Source of the DNA: Anaerolineae bacterium
Lineage (GTDB): Bacteria; Chloroflexota; Anaerolineae; Epilineales; JAHCIE01
DNA length: 32,089 nucleotides
Assembly: GCA_026129165.1 (NCBI GenBank)
Contig: JAHCIP010000032.1
Location: 1-32,089 of the forward strand
Reading direction: 5' to 3'
How positions within the stretch are numbered: the stretch's first letter is position 1; each line of letters starts with the position of its first letter. Made by a program: the position numbers and the translations under genes. Below the pieces are notes generated by a model. It saw only the letters and a list, made by a program, of their open reading frames with translations. It did no database searches and was not told the origin of the DNA. This document shows, piece by piece, positions 16,331 to 24,493 of this stretch.

Positions 16331-16350
16331 TGGCAGGGGCCACGACAACA

Positions 16351-16390
16351 AGCCGGGGTGAGACGTTACCGGCCACGTCTCACCCCGGCT
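16351..16390 (-). terminator. Strong hairpin after the two-TM protein gene
   Basis: AGCCGGGGTGAGACGT and its exact reverse complement form a 16-bp stem with an 8-nt loop, 21 nt past the stop codon of the minus-strand gene at 16412. The trailing sequence (TGTTGTCG) is only moderately T-rich. It separates this gene group from the metal operon. Confidence 0.7.
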
Positions 16391-16411
16391 GATGATACGA
16401 TGTGGTCTCAG

Positions 16412-17599
16412 TTAACTCGCGTCACCACCGTCGCGGCTTTTATCTTTGGGCGAGATGTTGACCGTGCGCTGGTCGGCCTCTTCCTCCTGGCCTTCATCCA
16501 GCACAGCCTGTCCACCCTGAGAGGCAGGCATAGGCGTGATTTCGAGGCACAGGTATTGGAAGGGGGGATAGTGGCCGCCCTCGCCAAATACCGCGTCGAC
16601 CACTTCGGCCTGCAAGTGGATGAAACGCGTGTCTAATTCAACCACCCGCCCCAGCCGGCTCACGTCGAAGGCGGGCTTGACATAGTCGCTGGACATGGAC
16701 GCGATGAGTTGGCGGGCCGTCGGGTCCTGCGACGCGGCATGGCTGACCAAGACGGCGACGCGCGTGCGCGGCTCGTGACGGTCGAACAGGCGCAATTCCA
16801 GGGCCGCCGGCGGCTCGCCGGGAGTGCGGCCCAGAATCTCGGCCGCGCGTAGTTCCACCTGCCCGACCATGTCCTTGTTGGCATCCTTGATGCGAATCTC
16901 GGTCCGGTCCGGCCCATCGGCGCTATACGAGATACGGGTCAACTGGTTCAGGGAGACATAAACGAGCGGCTGGTCCTCAATGTCGCCCGCTGTCCGGCCA
17001 CCGCCCGTATCCTCCGCCGCCGCTTCGCCCCCGTCAGCCGCGCGCGGGGACCACTTCAACAGTCGGTCAAGCCGCCACCGCACGGCGGCATAGGCTAGCA
17101 GCGCGACGATGACCAGGGCCAGCACCAAACCTACGAGCCAGCCCTGGCGCAGGCCGCCGAAAATATCGCGCGCCTGCTCGCCCAGGCCGGTCGAAGGCTG
17201 CGCTGTGGGCGCGATGGTCGTCTTGGGGGCGGCAGTGGGCTGGGCCGCCGTCCGCAGCAGGTCACGGCGGACCACATTGGCGAGGTTGCGCAGGCGGGCA
17301 GCCTGGGCGTTCAGTCCAAACTCGTCTGAGCGCCGCGCCAGGTCATCTAGCTCACGGGCCGCATCGTTCAGATCGAAACCCTCGAGCCGCTGCTGGACCA
17401 CGGCCAGGTTGCCGTTTTGGGCGTAGGAGTCAGCGACGAGCGCCAGATAGTCCTGGCGGGACACATGCTCGAGTTGCGCGGGACGGGGGCCGCCGAACCC
17501 CGACGGCCAGAGCCACCAGCCAATCACGAACCAGCCGATGACCAGGCCAAGCAGGAACAGGGCCAGCCCACGCCAGTTGGAGAGCAGGCGGTTATTCAT
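16412..17599 (-). CDS. Two-TM membrane protein of unknown function
   Basis: A 395-residue protein I do not recognise. It has an N-terminal transmembrane helix (about 11-31, ALFLLGLVIGWFVIGWWLW) and a second helix in the middle (about 150-175, GWLVGLVLALVIVALLAYAAV). Between them is a helical segment of about 115 residues (YLALVADSYAQNGNLAVVQQRL, DDLARRSDEFGLNAQAARL) and a Pro/Thr-rich stretch. The roughly 220-residue C-terminal part looks folded, with repeated strands (ALELRLFDRHEPRTRVAVLVSHA), and ends in a highly charged tail. With two helices, the N-terminus and the C-terminal domain probably lie on the same, cytoplasmic, side. Its ATG overlaps the TGA of the M24 peptidase gene (ATGA), indicating translational coupling, which also fixes the start in the absence of a Shine-Dalgarno. 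Confidence 0.8.
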   Translation of the reverse strand: MNNRLLSNWRGLALFLLGLVIGWFVIGWWLWPSGFGGPRPAQLEHVSRQDYLALVADSYAQNGNLAVVQQRLEGFDLNDAARELDDLARRSDEFGLNAQAARLRNLANVVRRDLLRTAAQPTAAPKTTIAPTAQPSTGLGEQARDIFGGLRQGWLVGLVLALVIVALLAYAAVRWRLDRLLKWSPRAADGGEAAAEDTGGGRTAGDIEDQPLVYVSLNQLTRISYSADGPDRTEIRIKDANKDMVGQVELRAAEILGRTPGEPPAALELRLFDRHEPRTRVAVLVSHAASQDPTARQLIASMSSDYVKPAFDVSRLGRVVELDTRFIHLQAEVVDAVFGEGGHYPPFQYLCLEITPMPASQGGQAVLDEGQEEEADQRTVNISPKDKSRDGGDAS

Positions 17600-18681
17600 A
17601 GAGGAATTACCATGTCGGCTAACTGCTTGGGCGACTGCGTCAGCGGCGTCGCCCGGTCGGGGCCAATCACCGTCAGGTCTTCGACGCGCACCCCGCCCCA
17701 CTCCGGCAGGTAGACGCCAGGTTCAATAGTTAACGTCATGCCGGCGACCAGCGGCTCGCCCTGGGTTTTGCGCGCGGCCGGGGCCTCGTGGATGTTCAGC
17801 CCGACGCCGTGGCCCAGCCCGTGTCCGAAGTACTCCCCATAGCCCGCCGCCTCGATGATCCCGCGCCCCGTATTGTCCACCACCTGGCTGGACAGGTCGG
17901 CGCGGGCAATGTCTTCGGCGGCCTGGTGGGCCTGGAGGACCAGCGAGTAGACCTCCTCGAAACGGGCATCGGCCTGGCCCAGGATAACAGTGCGCGTCAT
18001 GTCCGAGTAGTAGCCGTCCAGGATGCAGCCCATGTCAATAACAATCGGCTCGCCACGCTGGAGGACACGGTCGGTGGGGCGGGCGTGCGGCAGGGCGCCA
18101 TGCGGCCCACCGGCGACGATATGACCGGCCGGCCAGCCCACCGCGCTGCGCTCGCGGAAGAACTTCTCGATTTCCCAGGCCACTCGCGCCTCGGTCATCC
18201 CCGGTCGGATGAAGCCGCAGACATGCGCGAACGCTGCGTCGGTCAGGCGCACCGCCTGGCGCATGGTCTCGATTTCATCCGGCTCCTTGACCGCGCGCAA
18301 CCCCTCAACCAGCCCGCGTGTCCCCACCCACTCAATACCCGGCGTCTTCTCGACCCATTCCGCGTAGGCTGCTACAGTGAGGGAGTTCGCCTCGAAGCCG
18401 ACCCGCTTCGCCCCCGCCTGCCCCAGCATCCGCGTCAGGTTCTCGATGAATTCGTAGCCGACGCGCTCCAGTTGGTAGTCGGGGGCTTGCTGGCCGACCT
18501 GCTCATAGTAACGCGAGTCGGTGGCGAACAAGGCCGCGCTCTGGCTGAGGATGAGGTGCCCGGCCGAGCCGGTGAAGCCACTCAGGTAGCGGCGGTTCAG
18601 CGGGTCGCTGACGACTAAGCCCTCCAGCCCCTCCTGGGCAAGGCGCTGGCGCAGCTTGGCGATACGATGGGCAACGGGCAT
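17596..18681 (-). CDS. Xaa-Pro aminopeptidase/dipeptidase, M24B family
   Basis: A 361-residue cytoplasmic metallopeptidase that removes residues N-terminal to proline, aiding peptide recycling. The creatinase-like N-terminal domain (about 1-130; GLVVSDPLNRRYLSGFTGSAG) precedes the pita-bread catalytic domain. The metal ligands are all visible: the Asp pair in IDMGCILDGYYSDMTRT, His in GHGLGHGVGLNIHE, Glu in LTIEPGVYLP and Glu in GVRVEDL. Length is typical of the PepQ/YpdF type. AAAGGAG precedes the ATG at 18681; the in-frame sequence further upstream is a shadow of the preceding gene. It lies 13 nt after the pseudo-PP2C gene and overlaps the next gene by four bases, so it is part of a minus-strand operon. 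Confidence 0.95.
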   Translation of the reverse strand: MPVAHRIAKLRQRLAQEGLEGLVVSDPLNRRYLSGFTGSAGHLILSQSAALFATDSRYYEQVGQQAPDYQLERVGYEFIENLTRMLGQAGAKRVGFEANSLTVAAYAEWVEKTPGIEWVGTRGLVEGLRAVKEPDEIETMRQAVRLTDAAFAHVCGFIRPGMTEARVAWEIEKFFRERSAVGWPAGHIVAGGPHGALPHARPTDRVLQRGEPIVIDMGCILDGYYSDMTRTVILGQADARFEEVYSLVLQAHQAAEDIARADLSSQVVDNTGRGIIEAAGYGEYFGHGLGHGVGLNIHEAPAARKTQGEPLVAGMTLTIEPGVYLPEWGGVRVEDLTVIGPDRATPLTQSPKQLADMVIPL

Positions 18682-18694
18682 GACGTCTCCTTTC

Positions 18695-20803
18695 CTACTG
18701 CCGCGTGGGGCGCGGCTTGGGCAGGCCCGCGCCGTAGAGGGCGGCGCCGTTGACAATATAGACCCGGCTCGCCTTCTCATCCACAAACACCGCGCGCGGG
18801 TCGTCCAGCCCCTTGTCGTCGGGCGCCTGGAACTGGCGCACAAAAGCCCCGTCCTTGCTGATTTCGACCACGCGGCCCGCCTCGATCACATAGAGCGACT
18901 GTCCCTCCTGGCTCACGAACAGGGCACGGGGGTTGCTCAGCTTCGCCTCCAGTCCCTTGACCTCGAACTTCTCCTCTTTGCCCGCGCTGAAGCGGCGCAC
19001 CCGACCATCGCCCATGAGCAAGTAAATCGAGCCGTCAATCGCCATGTCCACCACACCCTTGAGGTCAACCTGATCGCTCATCCACTGCGTCGCCGCGTTG
19101 TTGTAGGCGTCGGCCGCGCTGGGCGTGTAGCGCAGAATCTGGCCTCGGTCGGCCTGGACTAGATAGAAGTTGCCGCCGTACGTGTCAGCGATGAGCGGGT
19201 TCTGCCAGTCGCGGCTGCCGCCAATGGGGATGGGTGTCTTGGTCCCCGTCGCGCTGATGGCCCATAGAACCCCGTCCCGCCCCAGCGCGGCGACATCCTC
19301 CACTGTCCGCGCCCCGCCGCTGCGCAGCCAGAGCAGGTCGGCCAGGTCACCCACCGTCTTGCCAGCTACCGTCTCGCCCGTTTTGAGCACCGTCTCCGGG
19401 GCGCCCCCGGCCTCGCCCAGGCGGACGCGCAGGACGCGGTTCAGTCCGGCATCCAGCAGATAGGCGTTAGGCCCGCTGACCCACAGCCCGCGCAGAATCG
19501 TGCCTGTGTCGGTCGCCGAGGCCAGCACCGACCAGTCGGACAGCCGATAAATGCCGCCCGCCTCGTCACGTGCGGTGCGGATGTCGGTCTGGAGCTTGCG
19601 CGCCGCCTCGTTGTTGGGGCGAATCTGGAGCGCCTCCTGGACCTTGGCGTCGGCGTCGCCGAGCAGGTTGAGGGTAGATTGGCGGTCGGCCCCGCTGCTC
19701 TGGGCCACCGTCATACGCTCCTGCGCCTGCGCCAGCAGCGCCGTCACCCGTTCGTCCTGCGCCCGCCGTTCCTGCGAGGAGCGCAGCGTCAGCCCCACCA
19801 CCGCCGCCAGGACGAGCAAGGGAATCAGAATCGCCAGCGCGCGCCAGACCTGCGGCCCGCGCGGGAGGGCGCTGGTCCCGCCGGGGCGTTCGGGCAGCGT
19901 CTGCTTGAGTACCGTTCCGGCCCCGCGCCCCACATCCCCCGCCACATCGCGGCCCATCTTGCCCAGCCACGCGCTCAGCGGCGGGCCGCTGGGTTTGGCG
20001 GCGGCGACGACCTGGGCATCTTCCGGCCGCGCGAAGCCCCGGTCGTCTGCCGGCCGGACCGGGGCTGTCTCGATGCCGGTGCCGGCCAGCTTGAGCGCGA
20101 CCACCGAGATGTCGGGGTTGCTGTCCGACGACGAGGCCAGGTTCGCCAGGTCGTTGACAATATCCTGGGCCGTCTGGTCGAGCAGGGCATCCAGAAAGTC
20201 GCCGGTCGCCAGTTGCGCCACGGCGGGCGAGGTCAGCACCACCGTATCCTCGTCGCCGACCTCGACGTGGTAAAGGTCCACCTGGAGGGCGCGGCGCACG
20301 CCCAGGGGATACCAGCCGCCCTCCTCCTGGCCCTCTTTGCTGGACAGCCAGGGCGAATCGGTCGGGAACTGGAGCAGTTCGCCGGCCTGGACGACGTAGA
20401 TGAGGGATGGCCCGGCCTGGCCGAGGTAGAGGTCCGCGCCTACCAGCGCCGCGATGCTCATGCCGGCGTGGCGGCGCATCTCGCGCAGCGTGGTGACATT
20501 GGCCTGGTAGAGGACCTCGTTGGCCGCTTCGACGGCGCGGCGCAAGCCCATGGTAATGGTGCCTGTCGCGTTGAAGTAGGCCGTGCGCGCCGCCTGGATC
20601 ATGAGCCGCGTCAGGTCGCCGCGTCCCTCCTCCGCGCCCGCCAGGTCAAGGGCGACCGCCAGTAGACCTCGGTCGGCCGGGCCAACGCTGCGCGGCGGAA
20701 AAATCGCCACATTGGGCGCGCTCCCTGCCCAGGCGCCCCCGACTCGCGCGCCAGACGCCGTTTCCGTCTCCAACTCCGACGGCACACTCGCGCTCGCGGC
20801 CAT
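18695..20803 (-). CDS. Degenerate PP2C-like domain fused by one TM segment to an NHL-like propeller
   Basis: A 702-residue protein. Residues about 40-240 follow the PP2C phosphatase pattern (MSIAALVGADLYLGQAGPSLIYVVQAGELLQF; GDEDTVVLTSPAVAQLA; SNPDISVVALKL), but the metal-binding GDSR position reads GPSL and the DGL position reads PAV. The catalytic aspartates thus appear lost and the domain is probably a pseudophosphatase. A linker leads to one transmembrane helix (about 320-341, WRALAILIPLLVLAAVVGLTL), a helical region rich in Gln/Arg (about 345-410) and a C-terminal beta-propeller with NHL/SMP-30-like blades (SNPRALFVSQEGQSLYVIEAGRVVEISKDG, LDDPRAVFVDEKASRVYIVNG). GGAGGTAATT precedes the ATG. 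It starts 12 nt after guaA and probably shares its transcript. It could link extracytoplasmic sensing to cytoplasmic signalling. Confidence 0.85.
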   Translation of the reverse strand: MAASASVPSELETETASGARVGGAWAGSAPNVAIFPPRSVGPADRGLLAVALDLAGAEEGRGDLTRLMIQAARTAYFNATGTITMGLRRAVEAANEVLYQANVTTLREMRRHAGMSIAALVGADLYLGQAGPSLIYVVQAGELLQFPTDSPWLSSKEGQEEGGWYPLGVRRALQVDLYHVEVGDEDTVVLTSPAVAQLATGDFLDALLDQTAQDIVNDLANLASSSDSNPDISVVALKLAGTGIETAPVRPADDRGFARPEDAQVVAAAKPSGPPLSAWLGKMGRDVAGDVGRGAGTVLKQTLPERPGGTSALPRGPQVWRALAILIPLLVLAAVVGLTLRSSQERRAQDERVTALLAQAQERMTVAQSSGADRQSTLNLLGDADAKVQEALQIRPNNEAARKLQTDIRTARDEAGGIYRLSDWSVLASATDTGTILRGLWVSGPNAYLLDAGLNRVLRVRLGEAGGAPETVLKTGETVAGKTVGDLADLLWLRSGGARTVEDVAALGRDGVLWAISATGTKTPIPIGGSRDWQNPLIADTYGGNFYLVQADRGQILRYTPSAADAYNNAATQWMSDQVDLKGVVDMAIDGSIYLLMGDGRVRRFSAGKEEKFEVKGLEAKLSNPRALFVSQEGQSLYVIEAGRVVEISKDGAFVRQFQAPDDKGLDDPRAVFVDEKASRVYIVNGAALYGAGLPKPRPTRQ

Positions 20804-20815
20804 AATTACCTCCGT

Positions 20816-22444
20816 CTACTCCCATTCAATCGTCGCCGGCGGTTTACTGGTAATGTCGTAGGCGACGCGGTTGACTCCCGGCACTGCGTTGACGATGCAG
20901 GCGGCGATACGCCCCAACAGGTCGTGCGGCAGCCGCGCCCAGTCGGCGGTCATGCCGTCTTCGCTGGTGACGGCGCGGATCGCAATGAGGTCGGCGTAGG
21001 TACGGAAGTCGCCCTGGACGCCGACGCTCTTGACCGGCACAAGAACGGCGAAGAACTGCCATACCGGCGGGTCAAGCTGCGCCTGGGCCGCCTCGATTTC
21101 CCCGCGCACAATGGCATCCGCCGCGCGGAGCGTCGCCAGCCGTTCGGGGGTCACCTCGCCCAGGATGCGCACGGCCAGGCCTGGCCCTGGGAAGGGCTGG
21201 CGGTAGACGACGGCTGGCGGCAGGCCGAGGGCCAGTCCCACGGCCCGCACCTCGTCCTTGAACAGGCTGCGCAGCGGCTCGACCAGCTGGAACTGCATGT
21301 CGGTCGGCAAGCCGCCGACGTTGTGGTGCGTCTTGATCTTGGCGGCCGGCGCCGCGCTCCCCCGACCATACGGCTCCGCGCTCTCGATGACGTCGGGATA
21401 GAGCGTCCCCTGGACCAGATAGTCGGCCTCCTGGAGGCTTGCCATGACGCGCCCGACGGTCTCGCCCAATACCTGTACGTCGAAGCGCAGATCGCCTGAC
21501 GTGACATCCTCAAAAACCCGGATAAACAGTTCGCCAATGACGCGCCGCTTCTGCTCCGGGTCCGTTATGCCCTCTAAGGCACTCAGGAAGCGCGCCGAGG
21601 CGTCTACGTGGATGATGGGGGCCTGGATGACCGGGCGCAGCATCGCCAGCGCGGTCTGGGCCTCGTCCTGGCGCAGCAGGCCATGGTCCACGAAGATGCA
21701 CGTCAGCCGGTCGCCCAGCGCCCGCGCCACGAGCGTCGCGGCCACGGACGAGTCGACGCCGCCCGACAGGGCGCACACCGCGTGGCCGTCGCCCACCTGG
21801 GCCTGAATCGCCGCGATGCTTTCCTCGATAAACGCGCCGGGCGTCCAGTCCGGCCGGGCGCCGGTGCGCCGCACAAAGTTCGCCAGCAGCGCCTTGCCGT
21901 CGCGCGTGTGCGTGACCTCCGGGTGGAACTGGATGCCGTAGCGGCCCTGAGCGTCCCCCATCGCCGCCACCGGTGAGCCGTCGCTGCGGGCGAGGGGGGT
22001 AAAGCCGGGTGGCAGCGCTTCGACACGGTCGCCATGGCTCATCCAGACTGGCAGACGGTCGGCCAGGCCGTCGAACAGCCCGCCCGGCGTCGTGACCTGG
22101 ACCTCGCCCGGCCCGTACTCGCGCTGGTCGCCCGGCGCGACATGGCCGCCGAAGCGTTGGGCCAGCAGCTGCATGCCGTAGCAGATGCCCAGGACCGGCC
22201 GGCCGCTGGCCGCGACGTACTCCGGCAGCGTGGGCGCGTTGGGCGCGTAGACGCTGGCCGGTCCGCCCGACAGGATATAGCCCTTCGGGTCGAGCGCCAG
22301 GACGCGCTCGGCCGGCGCATTCCAGGGCAGCATCTCGGTATAGACGCCCAGTTCGCGCAGCCGGCGCGTTATTAGTTGGCTATACTGCGAGCCAAAGTCG
22401 AGAACGACAAGCGTATCGTGCTTTGGCCCAGGTGGCTGTGACAT
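20816..22444 (-). CDS. guaA: GMP synthase (glutamine-hydrolysing)
   Basis: GuaA makes GMP from XMP, ATP and glutamine in purine synthesis. The protein has 542 residues, a little above the usual 510-525. The class I glutamine amidotransferase domain (about 10-195) contains [13 protein letters not shown], the nucleophile Cys88 in GICYGMQ, and His174/Glu176 in QFHPEV. The ATP pyrophosphatase domain has the PP-loop SGGVDSS (227-233), and the dimerisation domain ends in the conserved KPPATIEWE. It starts from the ATG at 22444 with AGGA upstream. The gene for the pseudo-PP2C/propeller protein follows after 12 nt. A palindrome of the CCTCCCGAAGG family separates guaA from the M23 lipoprotein gene upstream. 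All catalytic residues are present. Confidence 0.98.
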   Translation of the reverse strand: MSQPPGPKHDTLVVLDFGSQYSQLITRRLRELGVYTEMLPWNAPAERVLALDPKGYILSGGPASVYAPNAPTLPEYVAASGRPVLGICYGMQLLAQRFGGHVAPGDQREYGPGEVQVTTPGGLFDGLADRLPVWMSHGDRVEALPPGFTPLARSDGSPVAAMGDAQGRYGIQFHPEVTHTRDGKALLANFVRRTGARPDWTPGAFIEESIAAIQAQVGDGHAVCALSGGVDSSVAATLVARALGDRLTCIFVDHGLLRQDEAQTALAMLRPVIQAPIIHVDASARFLSALEGITDPEQKRRVIGELFIRVFEDVTSGDLRFDVQVLGETVGRVMASLQEADYLVQGTLYPDVIESAEPYGRGSAAPAAKIKTHHNVGGLPTDMQFQLVEPLRSLFKDEVRAVGLALGLPPAVVYRQPFPGPGLAVRILGEVTPERLATLRAADAIVRGEIEAAQAQLDPPVWQFFAVLVPVKSVGVQGDFRTYADLIAIRAVTSEDGMTADWARLPHDLLGRIAACIVNAVPGVNRVAYDITSKPPATIEWE

Positions 22445-22461
22445 GCCCTGTCCTACTCATC

Positions 22462-22518
22462 AACCTCCCGAAGGTTCAGATCCTTCGCCTTCGGCTCAGG
22501 ACAAGCCTTCGGGAGGTT
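22462..22518 (-). repeat. Dispersed palindrome, copy 3, with extended loop
   Basis: AACCTCCCGAAGG (22462-22474) and its exact reverse complement (22506-22518) flank a 31-nt loop with its own CTTCGCCTTCGGCTC-like content. It lies 14 nt past the stop of the M23 lipoprotein gene and just upstream of guaA. It shares its 13-nt arms with the copies at 4351 and 5467. Confidence 0.8.
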
Positions 22519-22532
22519 CACCGCATAGCGTC

Positions 22533-23618
22533 CTACGGTCCGAACGACTGGCGGGTCCACTCCAGCGGGTCTACCGCCACGCCGTTGACGCGAATCTCCC
22601 AATGCAGGTGCGGCCCGGTGGAGCGCCCGGTGGTTCCGACTGTCCCCAGCGGCTGCCCGGCCTCGACCACCTGCCCTGGCTCGACGCCGATGGTCGTCAG
22701 GTGGAAGTAGCCCGAATACACCCCCCAACCGTGATCGAGCCAGACATTGTTGCCGCGTATCCGCAGCGGCTCGGCCACCACCACACGGCCAGCCGCCGGC
22801 GCGCGCACGACCGTACCTGCCCAGGCCGCGTAGTCTGTTCCGGTATGGACCTCGCGGCGGCCCTGGTCGTCTACGATCCGCTGCTGGCCAAAGGCGGCGC
22901 TGATGGGCGGCGGTCCGACGACAGGCAGCCGCATGAGACCCCCGCGCCACTCTGGCGTTACCTGCGTCCAGATGGCACGCAGATACTGGAATTCACTCTC
23001 GATCAACTGCTGGTCTAGCAGGTCAAGTTTATCCGTCGGCAGCACGAACCGAATCACGGGCCGCTCGACTGGCACGATCTCTACCGTGTCCGTCAGCGTT
23101 TGCAGTCGCCCCAGGTCGTCCATGACCTTAAGGCTGATAGGCTGCGACCCTGGCTCCGCGTCCAGCGGGATACCGACTAACGCCCGCACGCCGTCGGAGA
23201 CAGGTATCCACACCAGAGGCGTTGCCCCCAGGCTCCCCGTGGCTGTGATGGGCCGGTCGCTCGTCACCGCCAGGCTCAGGGTTTGCCCCTGTCCCACCTG
23301 CTTGCGCCCCAGTCCCAGGCTGAGCCTGGCCGGGAGCGCGGTCGGGGTCGGCGTGACAGTCGGCGTGGCTGTCGCCGTCGGCGTCGGCGTCTGAGTCGGG
23401 GTCGGCGTGGCCGTCGGGGTCGCCGTGGGTGTCGGCGTCAGGGTGGGCGTCGGCGTCACGGTGACGGTCGGGGTGGCGGTGGGCGTCGGCGTGACCGTCG
23501 GCGACCAGGGCCACTGAATCTCTCCCCCCTGGCAGCTTGTTAAGCTCAGCAGCGTCAGACACACGAGCCAGCCGAGCCATCGGCCGGCGCGCCCGACGAC
23601 TGTGTTAGCATTATACAT
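22533..23618 (-). CDS. M23 (LytM-type) peptidase lipoprotein with Thr/Pro stalk
   Basis: A 361-residue predicted lipoprotein with signal segment WLGWLVCLTLLSLTSC (lipobox Cys29). A Thr/Pro/Val-rich stalk (about 38-94) is followed by a beta-domain (about 97-185) and a zinc-peptidase domain of the M23/LytM family. Metal-site residues are His258 and Asp262 in HTGTDYA, then His306 in YFHL and the HLH pair His337/His339 in GPHLHWE, so the enzyme looks active and probably cuts peptidoglycan cross-bridges. No Shine-Dalgarno is seen before the ATG at 23618, and a TATAAT overlaps codons 2-3, so the true start is less certain. A promoter-like TACAAT inside an inverted repeat lies upstream at 23644-23667. 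A copy of the CCTCCCGAAGG palindrome follows the gene. Confidence 0.92.
   Translation of the reverse strand: MYNANTVVGRAGRWLGWLVCLTLLSLTSCQGGEIQWPWSPTVTPTPTATPTVTVTPTPTLTPTPTATPTATPTPTQTPTPTATATPTVTPTPTALPARLSLGLGRKQVGQGQTLSLAVTSDRPITATGSLGATPLVWIPVSDGVRALVGIPLDAEPGSQPISLKVMDDLGRLQTLTDTVEIVPVERPVIRFVLPTDKLDLLDQQLIESEFQYLRAIWTQVTPEWRGGLMRLPVVGPPPISAAFGQQRIVDDQGRREVHTGTDYAAWAGTVVRAPAAGRVVVAEPLRIRGNNVWLDHGWGVYSGYFHLTTIGVEPGQVVEAGQPLGTVGTTGRSTGPHLHWEIRVNGVAVDPLEWTRQSFGP
23341..23510 (-). repeat. Degenerate tandem repeat encoding the Thr/Pro stalk
   Basis: About 170 nt of GTCGGCGTCGGGGT-like units (read on the + strand) encode the alternating Thr-Pro stalk of the M23 lipoprotein. This is protein-level low complexity, not a CRISPR array. 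Confidence 0.8.
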
Positions 23619-23638
23619 CTTATGTGAGGAAAACTCAA
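23610..23638 (-). promoter_or_regulatory. Consensus-like promoter overlapping the M23 start codon
   Basis: Minus strand: TTGAGT (23633-23638), 17-nt spacer, perfect TATAAT (23610-23615). The -10 box covers codons 2 and 3 of the M23 gene, so a transcript made here would lack the annotated ATG. It may be a chance match or a sign that the start or transcript is unusual. Confidence 0.35.
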
Positions 23639-23643
23639 GCCCT

Positions 23644-23667
23644 TTCTAGATATTGTATGCTCTAGAA
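23644..23667 (-). promoter_or_regulatory. Inverted repeat enclosing a -10-like box upstream of the M23 gene
   Basis: TTCTAGA (23644-23650) and TCTAGAA (23661-23667) flank a 10-nt centre that on the minus strand contains TACAAT. The arrangement looks like an operator sitting on a -10 element. It lies in an AT-rich gap between the histidine phosphatase and M23 genes. Confidence 0.45.
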
Positions 23668-23693
23668 GTCCTGAATACTAGATATAGAGAAGG

Positions 23694-24317
23694 CTAAAGT
23701 GGCACGCCGCACCACTCCAGGCAGCGCAGGCCGCTGGGGGTTGTCTCGGCCAGGGCATAGCCTGTGTTGGGCATGGACCACGTCATGATGAGCCGCGCAT
23801 CCACATTGGTCAGGACCAGCGGCAACATCGAGAAGTAGAGTCCGCCGTGTCCCACCAGCGCCACGGTGTCGGTCAGCCGAGGATGACGTTGGACTACCGT
23901 CTCGACAAAGGGTACGAAGCGGTCGCGCATATCGAGGAAGCACTCGCCGCCCTCGATTTTATAGCTCCAATCGTGCGCGTCCCAGGCGGCGACCGCCGCA
24001 CGCCACAGCCCCCACGCCTCGGCGTCGGCGCGATTCTCGGCGATGCCGCAGTCGAACTCGCGTAGCGCGTCCGTGACCTCGTAGGGGACGCCCCACGCCT
24101 GGGCCAGCGTCTCGCCCGTCTGGACGGCCCGCAGCAGGGGGCTGGTATAGACCTGGACGATGCCCCTATCGGCCAGCCGCTCGGCCAGCGCCCCCGCCTG
24201 CGCCCAGCCGCGTTTGGTCAGCCCATGCTGGCGCCCTCGGTTGGAGATCACGCGCAGGATATTGGCCTCACTCTCACCATGCCGCACAAAGTAGACACGC
24301 ACCGATTTCTGCCTCAT
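23694..24317 (-). CDS. Histidine phosphatase family protein (phosphoglycerate mutase-like)
   Basis: A 207-residue cytoplasmic phosphatase of the RHG family. The N-terminal motif VYFVRHGESEAN contains the catalytic Arg12-His13-Gly14, SPLLRAVQTGETLA supplies the phosphate-pocket Arg, LREFDCG carries the acidic residue, and LVGHGG has the second histidine. The substrate cannot be told from sequence; cofactor-dependent phosphoglycerate mutases, sugar-phosphate and cobalamin/nucleotide phosphatases share this fold. No Shine-Dalgarno is visible before the ATG. Instead, a 7-bp-stem hairpin (24321-24341) ends 3 nt before it. A promoter-like pair lies at 24389-24418. The M23 lipoprotein gene follows on the same strand after 75 nt. 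Confidence 0.93.
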   Translation of the reverse strand: MRQKSVRVYFVRHGESEANILRVISNRGRQHGLTKRGWAQAGALAERLADRGIVQVYTSPLLRAVQTGETLAQAWGVPYEVTDALREFDCGIAENRADAEAWGLWRAAVAAWDAHDWSYKIEGGECFLDMRDRFVPFVETVVQRHPRLTDTVALVGHGGLYFSMLPLVLTNVDARLIMTWSMPNTGYALAETTPSGLRCLEWCGVPL

Positions 24318-24388
24318 ATGAGAGCCGCTTTATCCGGCTCTAAGCCAACTCTCAGCTACGCTTCAGCCACGCTTAAGGCTGTCCGTAG

Positions 24389-24418
24389 ATAATACAGTCA
24401 ACGCCGCAAGTTGGTCAA
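24389..24418 (-). promoter_or_regulatory. Candidate promoter of the histidine phosphatase gene
   Basis: Minus strand: TTGACC (24413-24418), 18-nt spacer, TATTAT (24389-24394). The leader would be about 65 nt and includes a hairpin (AGAGCCG/CGGCTCT, 24321-24341) next to the start codon. Confidence 0.55.
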
Positions 24419-24466
24419 GCAAGCGTAGGAATGGATAGCGACACGCGGCGGCTGAATTTAGAAGTG

Positions 24467-24484
24467 TTGGCACGAGTCTTGCAA
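24467..24484 (+). promoter_or_regulatory. Sigma-54-type (-24/-12) promoter match
   Basis: TTGGCACGAGTCTTGCAA matches the RpoN consensus TGGCACG-N4-TTGCA exactly, with GG and GC elements at the required spacing. Transcription would begin near 24494 into the gene-free region. Whether this genome encodes RpoN is unknown from the window. Confidence 0.45.
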
Positions 24485-24493
24485 CCGTTTAGA

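Noticed and set aside
23341..23510. Regular GTCGGCGTC-type repeats resembling a repeat array
   Set aside because: They encode the Thr/Pro stalk of the M23 lipoprotein; there are no spacers and no cas genes, so it is not a CRISPR array.
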